A stretch of DNA of 64,000 nt from Prunella strophiata (Eukaryota; Chordata; Aves; Passeriformes; Prunellidae), in contig JAZBQD010000001.1 in the NCBI GenBank assembly GCA_036583965.1, positions 20,566,941-20,630,940 of the forward strand, in the 5' to 3' direction. The notes beneath the pieces were generated by a model. It was not told where the DNA came from, made no database searches, and worked only from the letters and a program-made list of their open reading frames with translations. How positions within the stretch are numbered: position 1 is the stretch's first letter; each line of letters begins with the position of its first letter. Made by a program: the position numbers and the translations under genes. This document shows positions 57,801 through 64,000 of the stretch, in pieces.

Positions 57801-60800
57801 AAAGCCTCACCTGGAGGTACCTTCATGTGTTAAAATGCTCAGGGTTTGGAGAGCCAGAGTGTACCAGGAGCTTTGGGGCTCTGTTGGCAGGTTTTGCTAC
57901 AGAAACACAGTGCCCATGTTCATGGAGATGTGGCCATGGAGGAGAAGCAGCACTTTACCCAGAGACAGTGGCATTTCCAAGTCCCATTCCTGCTCTTTCC
58001 CTGTAGTGCACCTGTGCTGTCACAGCCAGGCTGGGAGCACTGTGCTGAGATAGGCCTGATAAAAAGTAATGGATTAACTTGTAGTCGTTAGTTGGTGTAA
58101 ACAGGCTGGGAGATACAAAGTGGGAAGATACAAACCCCCCCTGTGGGGGTCAGGCAGGGAGCTCTGGGCTGGACCAGGCCTTGTTCCAGGAGGACAGGTT
58201 ACCTCAGGCACCCCTGAGCTCGGCTGCCTGTGGGAGCAGGACATCCAGGTGTGCCTGGATTCCTGCTGACTGTTCATGAACAAATTGGGAATTTTCTTGG
58301 AGACTGTTCCTGCCAGTTTCCTGAGCACCCGTCCAAGGTCTGGGGACATTTCTAAGGGTTTGTTTACAAACACAGCCCATGTGCTGTTGGGTGAGGCACC
58401 AAGGGCTGGCTTTGACTGGGAGGTTTCCTGTTGGCAGTGTCCAAAGTCAGCATCCATGTGCTCTCTCAGTATTTTTCGTGCTCAGTGGATTTCAGAAGTG
58501 TTTAGTCACCGAATCAATACAGAAATCTGTGCAGTGCAATTAATTAATTGCCATCAAACAAGCTGTGAGGTTCAGGGCTCAGTGTTGGCGCCAGTTCTGT
58601 TTAAGGTCTTTATTGATGATCTGGCTGAGGAGATCAAGGGCAGCCTCTGAGTTGACAGAGGATGGAAGGTGAGTGGGACATGCATCTGCTGGAGGGCAGG
58701 AAGCTCTGCAGGGGAAGCTGGACAGGCTGGATTCGTGGGCCAGGGCAGAGGGGTAGAGTCCCCATCCCTGGAGGGGTCTCACAGCTGTGTGTGGCACTTG
58801 GGGACAGGGGATGGTGGTGGCATCAGCAGTGCTGGGGGAATGGACTCAATCCCGAGGGTCTTTCCTAAGGCAGTGACTGTGCTGGGTGATGTGTGGGGGT
58901 CAGCAGTGACCCTGTGCTGGGTGATGTGTGGGGGTCAGCAGTGACTGTGCTGGGTGATGTGTGGGGGTCAGCAGCGACCCTGTGCTGGGTGATGTGTGGG
59001 GGTCAGCAGTGACCCTGTGGGGGTCAGCAGTGACCCTGTGCTGGGTGATGTGTGGGGGTCAGCAGTGACTGTGCTGGGTGATGTGTGGGGGTCAGCAGCG
59101 ACCCTGTGCTGGGTGATGTGTGGGGGTCAGCAGTGACCTGGGCCTGGTGATGTGTGGGGGTCAGCAGTGACCCTGTGCTGGGTGATGTGTGGGGGTCAGC
59201 AGTGACCCTGTGGTGGTCAGCCAGTGCCTGGGGTGATGTGTGGGGGTCAGCAGTGACCCTGTGCTGGGTGATGTGTGGGGGTCAGCAGTGACCCTGTGCT
59301 GGGTGATGTGTGGGGGTCAGCAGTGACCCTGTGCTGGGTGATGTGTGGGGGTCAGCAGTGACCCTGTGCTGGGTGATGTGTGGGGGTCAGCAGTGACCCT
59401 GTGCTGGGTGATGTGTGGGGTCAGCAGTGACCCCGTGGTGGTCAGCAGTGACCCCGTGGGGGTCACTGTGACTCTGTGCCCATCGCTGTGCTCTGTGCCC
59501 GCTCAGGTGCCAACGCTGAAGCCCATGGACCTGATGGTGGAGGCCAGCCCGCGCAGGACCTTCGCCAACGCCCACACCTACCACATCAACTCCATCTCTG
59601 TCAACAGCGACTACGCCACGTACCTGTCTGCCGACGACCTGCGCATCAACCTCTGGCACCTGGAGGTCACCAACAGGAGCTTCAGTATCCTTGGTGCCCT
59701 CTGCACAGCGGGGGCAGCCAGGCTGCCTGTGCTGGAGAATCACTTCCATGTTACTAATTAGAGTGGGTGGGTGTTTGAAGCCGGGGCTTAAAAGAGGATT
59801 CTGAAGTCTGGAGGTGTAGTGCAGTGCAAGCAGGCTTTGGGATGCTCAGTCATTCCTAAGGGCAAGCATGCCTCCAGTGGAAAACTGTCAGTAGAAACAT
59901 CAGAGAGGGTTTGATTTCTAAGGAGGAATTGTGGGAGCATCCCTAACTTGGGGAGTTCAGTCAGCTTAAATAAGAGTTATTGGATATGAACAGTAGGTTC
60001 TTTGTTACTGTGGATACTTCCTTCAAAGTTTGTGGTCTCTTTACCAAGTGACACTTCTCTTGAAACCAGATCTCAATATTTTTTTGTGTCAAATGATACC
60101 ATTAACTGCAGAAGCAATTTTCAGATCTTTCTGCAAACCTGTGCAACTAAAATTAACAGAGTGCTTTACATTGACAAATCTACAGTAAAATAAAAGTTGC
60201 AGGAGTACTGATGCCTAACTAGGGCCTTTTCTAAAGTTTTAGGTCAGGTTTTCCAAAGGTTTAGGTGAAGATATGAGGTTTATTTGGTGTGCAGTAGGAA
60301 GCATTATGAAGGAGGCTTGGGGAGACTTGCTGGACTTTGATTCTTGTGAGATATTCTTTCACTCCGGGAGTCTGAAACTGCCCAGCATCTGTGGGTTTGA
60401 GGTGGAGAAAGCTGGAGAGGCACTTTTTAAAAGAGCATGTAATGACAGGCCAAAGGGGAATGGCTTCCCAGAGTCAGAGAGCAGGGCTGGGTGGGATATT
60501 GGGAATTAGGAATTGTTCCCTGGCAGGGTGTGCAGGCCCTGGCACAGGGTGCCCAGAGCAGCTGTGGCTGCCCCTGGATCCCTGGCAGTGCCCAAGGCCA
60601 GGCTGGACACTGGGGCTTGCAGCAATCTAGTCCCTTCCACCCCAGACCATTCTGGGATTCTGTGACTTGTGAAATCCAGAGTTCTCCAGGCTGTCCCCCA
60701 CTCTGGTACCTTACACACAGTGGAAAGGAAGCTCTTGCCCCAGTTTCCTAGCTGGCACTTTTAAGCTGTGTCCCTGATTAGCTGCCAGAGGGGCTCGGGT

Positions 60801-63237
60801 GTGGAGCGTTGCAGGCCTTGACCAGCTGTGGCAGACATCGTGGACATCAAGCCAGCCAACATGGAGGAGCTGACAGAGGTGATCACAGCAGCTGAGTTCC
60901 ACCCTCACCACTGCAACGTGTTTGTGTACAGCAGCAGCAAGGGCACCATCCGCCTGTGCGACATGCGCTCGTCAGCGCTGTGCGACCAGCACTCCAAGTG
61001 TGAGTGTCTGCCTTCCTGAGTGCCTGCCTGCCCACCTGCCTGCCTTCCTTCCTGTCTGCCTTCCTGAGTGCCTGCCTACCTGCCCACCTGCCTGCCTTCC
61101 TGAGTGCCTGCCTGCCTGCCTTCCTGCCCACCTGCCTTCCTTCCTGAGTGCCTGCCCACCTGCCTTCCTTCCTTCCTGAGTGCCTTCCTGAGTGCCTGCC
61201 TGCCTTCCTTCCTGTCTGCCTTCCTGAGTGCCTGCCTCCATGCCTTCCTGAGTGCCTGCCTGCCTGCCTGCCTGCCTGCCTTCCTGCCCACCTGCCTGCC
61301 TTCCTGCCTGCCCACCTGCCTGCCTTCCTGCCTGCCTGCCTGCCTGCCCACCTGCCTGCCTTCCTGAGTGCCTTCCTGAGTGCCTGCCTGCCTTCCTTCC
61401 TGCCCACCTGCCTGCCTTCCTTCCTGCCCACCTGCCTTCCTTCCTGAGTGCCTGCCTTCCTGCCCACCTGCCTGCCTTCCTGCCCACCTGCCTGCCTTCC
61501 TGAGTGCCTGCCTGCCTTCCTGAGTGCCTGCCCTCCTTCCTGCCGGCCCACATTCCTGCCCACCCACCTTTCTGCCTGCCTTCCTTCCCTCCTACCGTCC
61601 CTCCTGCCCTCTGTCCGTCCTGCCCTCTGTCCGTCCTGCCCTCCGGCCGTGCTGCCCTGGCCGTGGGGTCCCGCCTCCCTAGGGAGCACCAGTGCTGGCA
61701 GTGCTGGGCACATCTCAGTTGTCATGTTGTAGCCACTGCTGGGCACAGGGGTAGCGTGAGGCACCACCTGGCTGCTGGTTGCCCTTTATGTCTCATAAAC
61801 TGATGGGGACGAGTGCTTCGGGCACAGGGAGACCTGTCTGCTGGCCATACTCAGGCTGGGTGCCTCTCAAGGTGCCAGGGCAGCTCTTGCACCTCTGTGC
61901 ATTGCAAACTGGGCTGCTGCTGCCAGAAGCCCTGTCCCCTGTGAGCAGTGCAGCTGCTAGGGTAGGATAAATCCTTAGGAGTACACCCTGGAGGTTTCCA
62001 GGGTTGCAGGGTGGCTGCTCCCTGGGCTGCTGAGCCACCAAAGCACAAGCAAGTGAGGAAAGAAATCTTTGCTGTGGAAGCCATGAGGACCTGCCCAGGC
62101 CTTGCACACAGCCATGTTCCTGTTCCCTGCTGGCAGAGCTGAGCTCTAGCAGTGTGCCCAGCCACAGGGACCCTTCCAGGCCAGCTTCCTGCAGTGCAGA
62201 GAGGGCTTTCTTGGGGCTAGAAGGAAATACTCGTGCAATGGGAAGTGACTAATGTGAAGCCACCCCACTGATCTGGTTCAGTGTTGCATTAAATCACTTA
62301 AAAGCACTTTCTTTTTAACTGCTTGTGACTGAATCACATCCTGCTACAAGGGGTGTGTCAAAAATGAGAGAGAGCTGGGTAGCCTGGGTCAGGAATCCCT
62401 GATTTCAGAGACTGACTTGTGGATTTAAACAACACATGTGTTGATCTGCTCTCTAAAGTCACACAAACTGTGTTGCAAATGTAGCTGCTCACATTTCAGG
62501 GTTTGTTTAGTACAGCTGTGCTTCAGAGCTAAAGTACATGGTCCAGTGGTGTCCTGGTGTGCAGGTCACTGCTGTTCCCACCTGCTGCTGTTCTGGCTCA
62601 TGTGTAGATCAGGTGTGGTGGTTACAGTGCCCACTGCAGTTTGCTGCTCTGGTTGATCCCCAGCACCTGTGAGTTGTGGTTTGCTGGTGCTGTGCTCCAG
62701 TTGGAGATGGACACCTGGCACTCTGGTGACCTAGAACACCACAGTGCTAGACAAGAGATTATTTCTGAGAAGTGTCTAACTGCAAATGTCTTCAAAAAGA
62801 ACCTAGTCACTGATTTAAAATTCTCCAGTACTGACAGCATGGAGGCCGTAAGAGCTGGCATTGGTTTCATGTGGAACTGTGTGTTCTCTCTGCAGTTTTT
62901 GAGGAACCTGAAGATCCTAGCTGCAGATCATTTTTTTCAGAAATAATATCCTCGATATCTGATGTGAAATTCAGCCATAGCGGGCGATACATGATGACAA
63001 GAGACTATCTGTCTGTCAAGGTGTGGGACCTCAACATGGAGAACAGGCCCGTGGAGACCTACCAGGTAGAGCAGCCGCGTGTGCCGAGCTGTCCCTCTGT
63101 CCCCATGCCCATGTGTGTGTGTCCAACGCCTGTCCCTGTCCCCAGGTGCACGAGTACCTGCGCAGCAAGCTGTGCTCCCTCTACGAGAATGACTGCATCT
63201 TCGACAAGTTCGAGTGCTGCTGGAACGGCTCCGACAG
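42835..63237 (+). CDS. PPP2R2D: PPP2R2D, PP2A regulatory subunit B55-delta, 3' partial
   Basis: WD40-propeller subunit that binds the PP2A scaffold-catalytic core and directs it to substrates; B55-delta holoenzyme is known for opposing CDK1 phosphorylation and being inhibited by ENSA/ARPP19 at mitotic entry. Nine exons join without a frame break into 363 codons plus two bases. Family members have about 447-453 residues, so the final exon (about 90 residues) lies past the window. Paralogue assignment rests on [13 protein letters not shown] near the N terminus, [10 protein letters not shown] in exon 6, [11 protein letters not shown] in exon 7 and HSKFFEEPED across exons 7-8, which fit the delta form better than alpha, beta or gamma. 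The start codon at 42,835 has a strong context (G at -3, G at +4). Oddities are several exon 6 substitutions and minisatellites beside exons 6, 7 and 9. Confidence 0.93.
42842..43073 (+). other. PPP2R2D: Intron 1 (232 bp)
   Basis: CpG-rich throughout, ending in a good pyrimidine tract (CCCTTTCTCCCTCCGCAG). Confidence 0.8.
43074..43175 (+). CDS. PPP2R2D: PPP2R2D exon 2
   Basis: Codes residues 3-36: a Gly/Ser-rich start, then [19 protein letters not shown], the N-terminal strand of the propeller. The acceptor is a tandem CAGTAG, so the exon may begin at 43,074 or 43,077 (one Val more or less). The donor is GAAG|GTGAGG. The family usually has Ser where this reads Leu in QWCFLQ. Confidence 0.88.
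43335..43805 (-). mobile_element. CR1 LINE 3' fragment, about 470 bp
   Basis: The longest CR1 piece here, antisense to PPP2R2D. Forward landmarks in order are GGTTGGAGGGGACCTGTGGG, TCACCCAGCCCAGCCCTGCC, CCTCCATGGGAAGAAGTTCT, CTCATCTCAGAGATGCTCCA and CTTGTCCTGAGGAGCCCAGA. Confidence 0.85.
46735..46890 (+). mobile_element. CR1 LINE 3'-end fragment
   Basis: CR1 tail with CCCAAGGCCAGGTTGGAGCA, GTGTCCCTGCCCATGCAGGG and GGTTCCTTCCAGCCCAAACC, sense to the gene. Confidence 0.88.
47748..47773. repeat. (TCTG)n microsatellite
   Basis: About six TCTG/CTGT steps in intron 2. Confidence 0.85.
52850..53050. repeat. ~70-bp imperfect tandem repeat, 3 copies
   Basis: Three copies of a block containing CCCCATGGGCACTGC and GGCAGCACACACACCTTGGG, with internal length differences. 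It ends about 250 bases before exon 3. Confidence 0.85.
53297..53394 (+). CDS. PPP2R2D: PPP2R2D exon 3
   Basis: Codes residues 37-69: [20 protein letters not shown] then [13 protein letters not shown], the first WD40 blade. The acceptor has a strong tract (TTCTGTTCTCTTTACAG) and the donor is GAG|GTCAGT. Third positions are AT-rich, in contrast to exons 6 and 9. Confidence 0.95.
53395..55575 (+). other. PPP2R2D: Intron 3 (2.2 kb)
   Basis: No recognisable repeat array or nested gene. One short internal duplication, GGAATCATGGAATTTTAATT / GGATCATGGAATTTTAATTC, lies at about 54,182-54,230. Confidence 0.8.
55576..55741 (+). CDS. PPP2R2D: PPP2R2D exon 4
   Basis: Codes residues 70-124 plus one base: [20 protein letters not shown] then [20 protein letters not shown]. 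This contains the acidic second-blade hairpin region that contacts the PP2A scaffold in known B55 structures. GC at third positions is only about 38% by my count. Confidence 0.96.
55742..56776 (+). other. PPP2R2D: Intron 4 (1.0 kb)
   Basis: Unique, AT-richer sequence. No array or nested gene seen. Confidence 0.8.
56777..56889 (+). CDS. PPP2R2D: PPP2R2D exon 5
   Basis: Codes residues 125-162: [20 protein letters not shown] then [25 protein letters not shown] is the classic end of a WD40 blade. The acceptor is TTTTTTGGTTTTAG and the donor CGG|GTACGT. Third positions are AT-rich. Confidence 0.95.
58555..58872 (+). mobile_element. CR1 LINE remnant with reverse-transcriptase fragment
   Basis: The first 95 bases translate to a CR1-type RT piece, [20 protein letters not shown]. 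It then jumps by internal deletion to the 3' tail: GAGTCCCCATCCCTGGAGGG, TGGCACTTGGGGACAGGGGA and GGACTCAATCCCGAGGGTCT. It is non-functional and sense to the gene. Confidence 0.8.
58873..59465 (+). repeat. PPP2R2D: 35-bp minisatellite in intron 5, about 16 copies
   Basis: The unit is GTGCTGGGTGATGTGTGGGG followed by GTCAGCAGTGACCCT, with shorter copies in which GACCCTGTGCT becomes GACTGTGCT. It starts directly at the CR1 3' end and stops about 40 bases from the exon 6 acceptor. Confidence 0.95.
59507..59684 (+). CDS. PPP2R2D: PPP2R2D exon 6
   Basis: Codes residues 163-221 plus one base: [59 protein letters not shown]. The [10 protein letters not shown] stretch carries the groove Asp-Leu used for substrate contact in the B55 family. 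From recollection of vertebrate orthologues, I expect Ile at 180 (here Thr), Glu at 199 (here Ala), Ile at 216 (here Val) and Asp at 218 (here Asn). GC at third positions is about 95%. The donor is A|GTATCC. Confidence 0.95.
59685..60834 (+). other. PPP2R2D: Intron 6 (1.15 kb)
   Basis: Unique AT-richer sequence followed by a CR1 piece at 60,405-60,665. The last 30 bases before exon 7 have a poor pyrimidine tract. Confidence 0.8.
60405..60665 (+). mobile_element. CR1 LINE 3' fragment with internal deletion
   Basis: Starts with AAAGCTGGAGAGGCACTTTT and AATGACAGGCCAAAGGGGAA, continues into the common tail (GCCCAGAGCAGCTGTGGCTG), skips the middle of the tail, and ends CCCTTCCACCCCAGACCATT then CTGGGATTCTGTGAC. 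Confidence 0.88.
60835..60999 (+). CDS. PPP2R2D: PPP2R2D exon 7
   Basis: Codes residues 222-276 plus one base: [55 protein letters not shown]. It is a WD40 blade with the delta-type HHCNVF. The donor is AAGT|GTGAGT, with the first intron bases leading straight into a TGCC/TTCC repeat. GC3 is high. Confidence 0.96.
61000..62895 (+). other. PPP2R2D: Intron 7 (1.9 kb)
   Basis: The first third is a pyrimidine-rich tandem repeat; the rest (61,640-62,895) is unique sequence with no gene or element that I recognise. Confidence 0.8.
61008..61630 (+). repeat. PPP2R2D: TGCC/TTCC tetranucleotide-derived array
   Basis: Composed of CCTGCCTGCC, TTCCTGAGTGCC, CTGCCCACCTGCC and CCTTCCTTCC words mixed irregularly. 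It begins within about 10 bases of the exon 7 donor. Long reverse frames rich in Gly, Arg and Lys are artefacts. Confidence 0.93.
62896..63065 (+). CDS. PPP2R2D: PPP2R2D exon 8
   Basis: Codes residues 277-333: [56 protein letters not shown], ending a WD40 blade at VKVWDL. The first half uses AT-ending codons and the second half switches to GC-ending codons. The donor is CAG|GTAGAG. Confidence 0.96.
63066..63145 (+). other. PPP2R2D: Intron 8 (80 bp)
   Basis: Very short intron with canonical GT and a CCTGTCCCTGTCCCCAG acceptor. Confidence 0.9.
63146..63237 (+). CDS. PPP2R2D: PPP2R2D exon 9
   Basis: Codes residues 334-363 plus two bases: [20 protein letters not shown] then [10 protein letters not shown]. 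Nearly every codon ends in G or C. The final 11 bases, GGCTCCGACAG, and the donor GTGAGGG form the first unit of the array that follows. The last exon is outside the window. Confidence 0.95.
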
Positions 63238-63725
63238 GTGAGGGCAGGGGGCTGGGGGCTGAGGGGCTGGGGAGGGGCTCCAGCCTGGGCAGGGCCTGAA
63301 CAGGGGCTGCCAATGGCTCTGACAGCTGAGGGCTGGGGGCTGAGGGGCTGGGGCTCAGCACTGGGCAGGGCCCCCAGCCTGGGCAGGGCCCAGGCTGCCT
63401 GCTCTGAACAGGGGCTGCCAATGGCTCTGACAGCTGAGGGCTGGGGGCTGAGGGGCTGGGGCTCAGCACTGGGCAGGGCCCAGGCTGCCTGCTCTGAACA
63501 GGGGCTGCCAATGGCTCTGACAGCTGAGGGCTGGGGGCTGAGGGGCTGGGGCTCAGCACTGGGCAGGGCCCGGGCTGCCTGCTCTGAACAGGGGCTGCCA
63601 ACGGCTCCAACAGCTGAGGGGTGAGGGGCTGGGGCTCTGTACTGAAGAGGGGCTCCAGCTTGGGCAGGGCCTGGGCTGCCTGCTCTGAACAGGGGCTGCC
63701 AATGACTCTGAGTCACTGAGGGCAC
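63227..63725 (+). repeat. PPP2R2D: ~90-bp minisatellite seeded at exon 9 donor
   Basis: Six units start at 63,227, 63,315, 63,423, 63,513, 63,603 and 63,704. Each begins with a version of GGCTCTGACAG followed by CTGAGGG and GGGGCTGAGGGGCTGGGG. The first unit is the exon 9 end itself. The second unit is 108 bp because of an extra AGGGCCCCCAGCCTGGGC segment; the units at 63,423 and 63,513 are 90 bp and nearly identical. Confidence 0.9.
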
Positions 63726-63759
63726 AAGTCCCCTGGAGCAGGTAGGTCACACCAACAGG

Positions 63760-64000
63760 ATTGCCAGGGCTGCTCCTGCCCCTGTGCCCAGGTGAGCCCA
63801 GCTGCAGAGCCCAGCTCAGGAGGGACCTGGAGCTGCTGGAGCCAGGCCAGAGGAAGCACCAAATGATCAGAGGATGGAGCAGCTCTGCTGGGAGAGCTGG
63901 GGGTGGTCACCTGCAGAGGAGAAGCTCCAGGGTGGCCTTGACAGTTTCCTGAAGGAGCCAAGAAACTGGAGAGTATTTTCAAGGGCCTGGAGTGCTGTGA
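63760..64000 (+). mobile_element. CR1 LINE internal 3' fragment, runs off the edge
   Basis: Same CR1 section as at 39,995-40,285: CTGTGCCCAGGTGAGCCCAG, GGACCTGGAGCTGCTGGAGC, GATCAGAGGATGGAGCAGCT and TTTTCAAGGGCCTGGAG. It lies in intron 9, sense to the gene. Confidence 0.75.

Larger units (their letters stand above)
56890..59506 (+). other. PPP2R2D: Intron 5 (2.6 kb)
   Basis: Unique sequence to about 58,550, then a CR1 remnant, then a 35-bp minisatellite ending about 40 bases before exon 6. Confidence 0.8.

Noticed and set aside
58276..58650. Functional reverse transcriptase gene
   Set aside because: Only a short [10 protein letters not shown]...FIDDL segment remains, followed by a jump to the CR1 3' end.
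60883..61767. Reverse ORFs rich in Gly-Arg-Lys-Gln (up to 294 codons)
   Set aside because: Translation of the TGCC/TTCC array next to exon 7.

Overview
The window is vertebrate nuclear DNA, almost certainly avian and probably from a songbird-type genome. Two things point there: many short CR1 LINE fragments in both orientations, and one recognisable multi-exon gene whose exons spell a PP2A regulatory B55 subunit. Diagnostic residues match PPP2R2D (B55-delta) better than its paralogues. The assembly is a draft: there is a run of exactly 500 N at 17,782-18,281. The bird and songbird assignment is inference from repeat type and gene sequence.

Layout. Positions 1 to about 42,400 are intergenic. 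I find no credible exon there. Instead there is an extreme concentration of tandem repeats with unrelated units: 10 bp (1-993), 30 bp (1,651-4,655), 28 bp (5,160-5,365), 18 bp (9,713-11,620), 27/28 bp (11,621-15,318), 4 bp (19,191-19,345), 36 bp (19,400-19,858), 13 bp (21,292-23,427), about 14 bp (24,100-24,420), 11 bp (24,950-25,005), 14/13 bp (25,104-27,690), a purine-only array (28,390-28,825), a short degenerate array (28,826-29,425), 80 bp (33,372-35,248) and 39 bp (41,060-41,918). They occupy nearly half of this 42 kb. Between them lie CR1 fragments, a 0.6-kb inverted repeat that looks like two head-to-head LTRs (16,313-16,918), and AT-richer unique sequence.

A CpG-rich promoter (about 42,420-43,270) follows, with a perfect CRE and a YY1-type motif. 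PPP2R2D then runs rightward. Nine coding exons are visible (42,835-63,237), phase-consistent at every junction, giving 363 codons plus two bases. The last exon, encoding roughly 90 residues, lies beyond the right edge. Introns 5, 7 and 9 carry further minisatellites right next to exons 6, 7 and 9. Those exons have almost saturated G/C at third codon positions, while exons 3-5 do not.

The main points of interest are a minisatellite in intron 9 that appears to have copied the exon 9 splice-donor junction with the donor GT changed to CT in most copies, the exon-by-exon GC3 mosaic, the LTR-like hairpin, arrays that abut CR1 ends, and an array carrying about 25 CACGTG E-boxes. The very long open reading frames in this window (up to about 1,080 codons) are products of tandem repeats and are not genes.
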